A stretch of 64,000 nucleotides of DNA. It comes from Pleurostoma richardsiae. Lineage: Eukaryota > Ascomycota > Sordariomycetes > Calosphaeriales > Pleurostomataceae. Each line of letters begins with the position of its first letter. The stretch's first letter is position 1. Shown piece after piece: positions 61,594 through 64,000 of the stretch. The notes under the pieces were generated by a model. The model was not told where the DNA came from and made no database searches. It worked only from the letters and a program-made list of their open reading frames with translations. The position numbers and the translations under genes were made by a program. Location of the stretch: assembly GCA_030052745.1 (NCBI GenBank), contig JANBVO010000003.1:620001-684000 (forward strand), written 5' to 3'.

Positions 61594-63400
61594 ATGGGTT
61601 CTCTTGGTGGCATGTCCCCAGAAGGGAGCATCGCGGTAGGCTATCCCGTCTCCCGATGTCCTACGGCGTCTGTACTGACAATGCGCTCTGCAGCTTGGTA
61701 TCATAGTTGGATTACTGTCCACGAGCGTTCAAAGCCTGGGTCTCACACTCCAGCGCAAGTCGCATATCCTCGAAGACGAGAAGGGGCCCCTCGACGTCCG
61801 CCGACCGCCCTACCGGAGGAGAAGATGGCAGCTGGGAATGGGCATGTTTCTCGTCGCCAACATCCTGGGCAGCTCGGTGCAGATTTCGACGTTACCCCTG
61901 CCTGTGTTGTCGACACTACAAGCGTCCGGTCTTGTGTTCAACTCGTTATGCGCTTCACTCATACTAGGCGAGCCCTTCACAAGGTGGTCGCTCTGGGGAA
62001 CTTTGCTGGTGAGCAGCGGTGCTGTCCTAATCGCCATCTTCGGAGCCATTCCAGCCCCTACCCACAACCTCAGTGAGCTACTGGAGCTCTTCAGCAGAAA
62101 AGGCTTCATCGTGTGGATGTCCCTTCAGGTCGTCTTCGTGGTCACGATATGCGTCCTTGTCGAGGTGGTCCACGTCGTCTCAAGCCTTTCCAAAAACCTA
62201 CGCTTCCGGCTCGTGCGCGGCCTCACCTTTGGCTGCATCAGTGGCATCCTATCTGCGCACTCGCTTCTCATGGCAAAATCCGCCGTCGAGCTGGTCATCA
62301 AGACCATCGTCGACAGGGACAACCAGTTTGTCCGCTGGCAGGCTTGGGTGATTTTACTGGCGCTGGTGTTCCTGGCCCTCACCCAGCTCTACTACCTACA
62401 CCGCGGCTTGAAGCTCATTTCCACGTCCGTTCTATACCCCTTAGTATTCTGCGTGTACAACATTATCGCCATCCTCGATGGCCTCATATATTTCCGCCAG
62501 ACGGAACTAATTACGCCCCTGCGTGCGTGCCTTATTACCCTTGGCACCGTCATACTCCTTTCCGGGGTCCTCGCGCTGTCCTGGAGACTCAGCGATGAGC
62601 AGCACACCCCGGGTGTAGGGCAGTCCAGCCTCGCGCCCGGCCTCGGCCTCGTCGATGACACCGACGGAGAAGAGGAAGAGGAGCTCCTCCTCGGATCCGA
62701 TACGGAGGGTCGCGAGGACGACGTCCTGCCGGCGACGTACGCCTCCTACCAGACCTTCAACCCCGAGCAGCGCGAGAACGGCATCCTCGTGCAGGCGACA
62801 CCCCTTACCCCCAGGCGGCAGCGCAGGCCGTCCCTCGTCGGCTCCACCCTGTCGAGGGCGGGCTCCCGGTGGGCCGAGCGCGCCGAGATCTGGGGCGAGC
62901 TCGACGACCAGGACGTGCCGCCGTCGCCTCTCCCCACCAGCAGCACCTTCGCCAGCCGCCGGCGGTCCACGACCCTCCCCGTGCTCAGCGAGTCGGCGTC
63001 CCTGCTCCTGCCCGCCCGGCAGCAGCAGCAGCACCAGCGCGTCGCCAGCACCGGCGAGGTCGTCGATCTGGGCGGGCCCTCCGGCAGCGCAGGGTCGCTG
63101 GACCGGCCTCACAGGGCGTGGCGCCGGCGGAGGAAGAGCACGGGGTTCCCGGGCTTCACGGCGCGGCGGACGGACCGGCGGAAGAGCAGCTCGGGGGGCG
63201 GAGCGCTGCAGGACGCGCTGGGCGGGGTGCTGCGGCTGCGGTGGTGGGGGGACAAGGGAGGCAAGCAGAGGAGCGCGTCCGCGGAGGAGGGGCAGGCCGT
63301 CCTGCCGTACAGGGACGATCCCGATGGAAGGGGAGGCGGCTCGTCGGTTGGGGAGGGCGGCGGGCCTGCTAATGCCGGGGGTCCGTCGAGTAGTGTATAA
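61594..63400 (+). CDS. NIPA-like (DUF803) membrane transporter
   Basis: Exons 61594-61635 (14 codons) and 61694-63400; 582 residues. The 58-nt intron (GTAGGC...TGCAG) lies inside the first membrane helix and restores GSIALGIIVGLL. About nine hydrophobic helices (residues about 12-325) match the NIPA/DUF803 branch of the drug/metabolite transporter superfamily: SLGLTLQRKSH after helix 1, NILGSSVQISTLPLPVL, FNSLCASLILGEPF, LYPLVFCVYNIIAILDGLIYF. Some animal NIPA proteins carry Mg2+; the substrate of this fungal subgroup is not known. The C-terminal 250 residues are cytosolic-looking, with a Glu-rich run, a polyGln run of four and many Arg/Ser/Gly residues, GC-rich in codon use. A start further upstream is unlikely because no in-frame ATG precedes 61594. 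Confidence 0.85.
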
Positions 63401-64000
63401 GATATGCATAGACGAGCAGCTTGATATACCTGTACAGCAAAGATCGGATGATAAGACGAAGTTTTTATGTTAAAGTGCCGTTGGTGCTGAGGACGGTGTG
63501 AAGGCTTCGTCCTTTGCCGCCTTCAAAGACTGCCCATGGCGAGGCCGTCCCCAAGGAGAATGGCGGGCGGTGCCTCGCTGACCATACCCCAGGTCCCTAC
63601 AGTCGTCCCCATTGCTCGTTGTGAGGTTCCTCGGATCGCTCTTAGGATGCATTGCACGTTACTAGAGTACGCGCATGGCTGCCCGATGCTGGTCATCACT
63701 ACCGAGTTCGCTGAAAGGCTGGATCGTAGGGGGCAGATATTGATCACAGCCTAGCAGTCTAATGCCCCGGTTCCGTCAGGATATAGTCATGGGATCGTCA
63801 GACAGTCAAGCCCGTGATGTCTGGTGTTCCGTAGCAGCTTGTATCAGACAATTACCGTCCACCCAGTCTACCTTTCACAGCGGGCATAACAGTAAGGTAA
63901 GGAATGTCATTCAAGATTTCGCTTGATGCTCAGCGCCGGCTCGGCTAAATAAAGAGACAAGGGTATCGCGATAACGGAACATGAGGCAAATGCCTCCACA
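63401..64000. other. 3' flank of the NIPA-like gene
   Basis: 600 bp up to the window edge. Open frames on both strands (63536-63754 on +) are short and overlap each other. Nothing recognised. Confidence 0.5.

Overview
The window looks like nuclear DNA of a filamentous ascomycete (Pezizomycotina, most like Sordariomycetes). Its genes have short introns, mostly 45-90 nt, with GT...AG ends and CTAAC/CTGAC-type branch points. Starts sit in good Kozak context, leaders are long and C/T-rich, and intergenic DNA is rich in simple repeats. The gene set is fungal: a DASH subunit, a PCL-type cyclin, an Hsl1/Nim1-type kinase, a Dnf1-type flippase and an Msc7-type aldehyde dehydrogenase. I see no rRNA, tRNA, CRISPR array, secondary-metabolite cluster or recognisable transposon.

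Layout. Bases 1-7364 hold no gene I can defend. From 7.4 to 16.6 kb lie a ketopantoate-reductase-like protein with a long disordered tail (+), a small three-exon gene for DASH subunit Hsk3 (+), the RNase P/MRP protein Rpp21/Rpr2 (-) and the spliceosomal/mRNA-export helicase Sub2 (+), which has a 631-nt first intron. From 16.6 to 25.6 kb the DNA is gene-poor, with one provisional multi-exon gene (19.8-21.3 kb, +). A PCL/Pho80-type cyclin (25.6-27.8 kb, +) follows, behind a long leader with upstream ORFs and a probable leader intron. After another gene-poor block come SMC5 (-), an Hsl1/Nim1/Gin4-type kinase (+), the mitochondrial Mg2+ channel Mrs2 (-), an F-box protein with a GC-AG intron (+), a membrane-anchored aldehyde dehydrogenase (-), a Dnf1-type P4-ATPase (-), a probable CANIN-domain (Nse6/SLF2-like) protein (+), V-ATPase subunit E (-) and a NIPA-like transporter (+).

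Functional themes. Several genes serve the cell cycle and chromosomes: Hsk3 at the kinetochore, SMC5 and the CANIN protein in Smc5/6 biology, the cyclin, and the Hsl1-type kinase, which carries candidate APC/C degrons. Three of them (HSK3, SMC5, CANIN) have an ACGCGT (MluI cell-cycle box) 130-205 bp upstream of the start codon, which suggests shared G1/S control. The CANIN protein also starts with a PCNA-binding-like motif. These links are inference and are the best leads here. I found no clearly new multi-gene system. All exon boundaries were read by eye from splice consensus, phase agreement and recalled family sequences.
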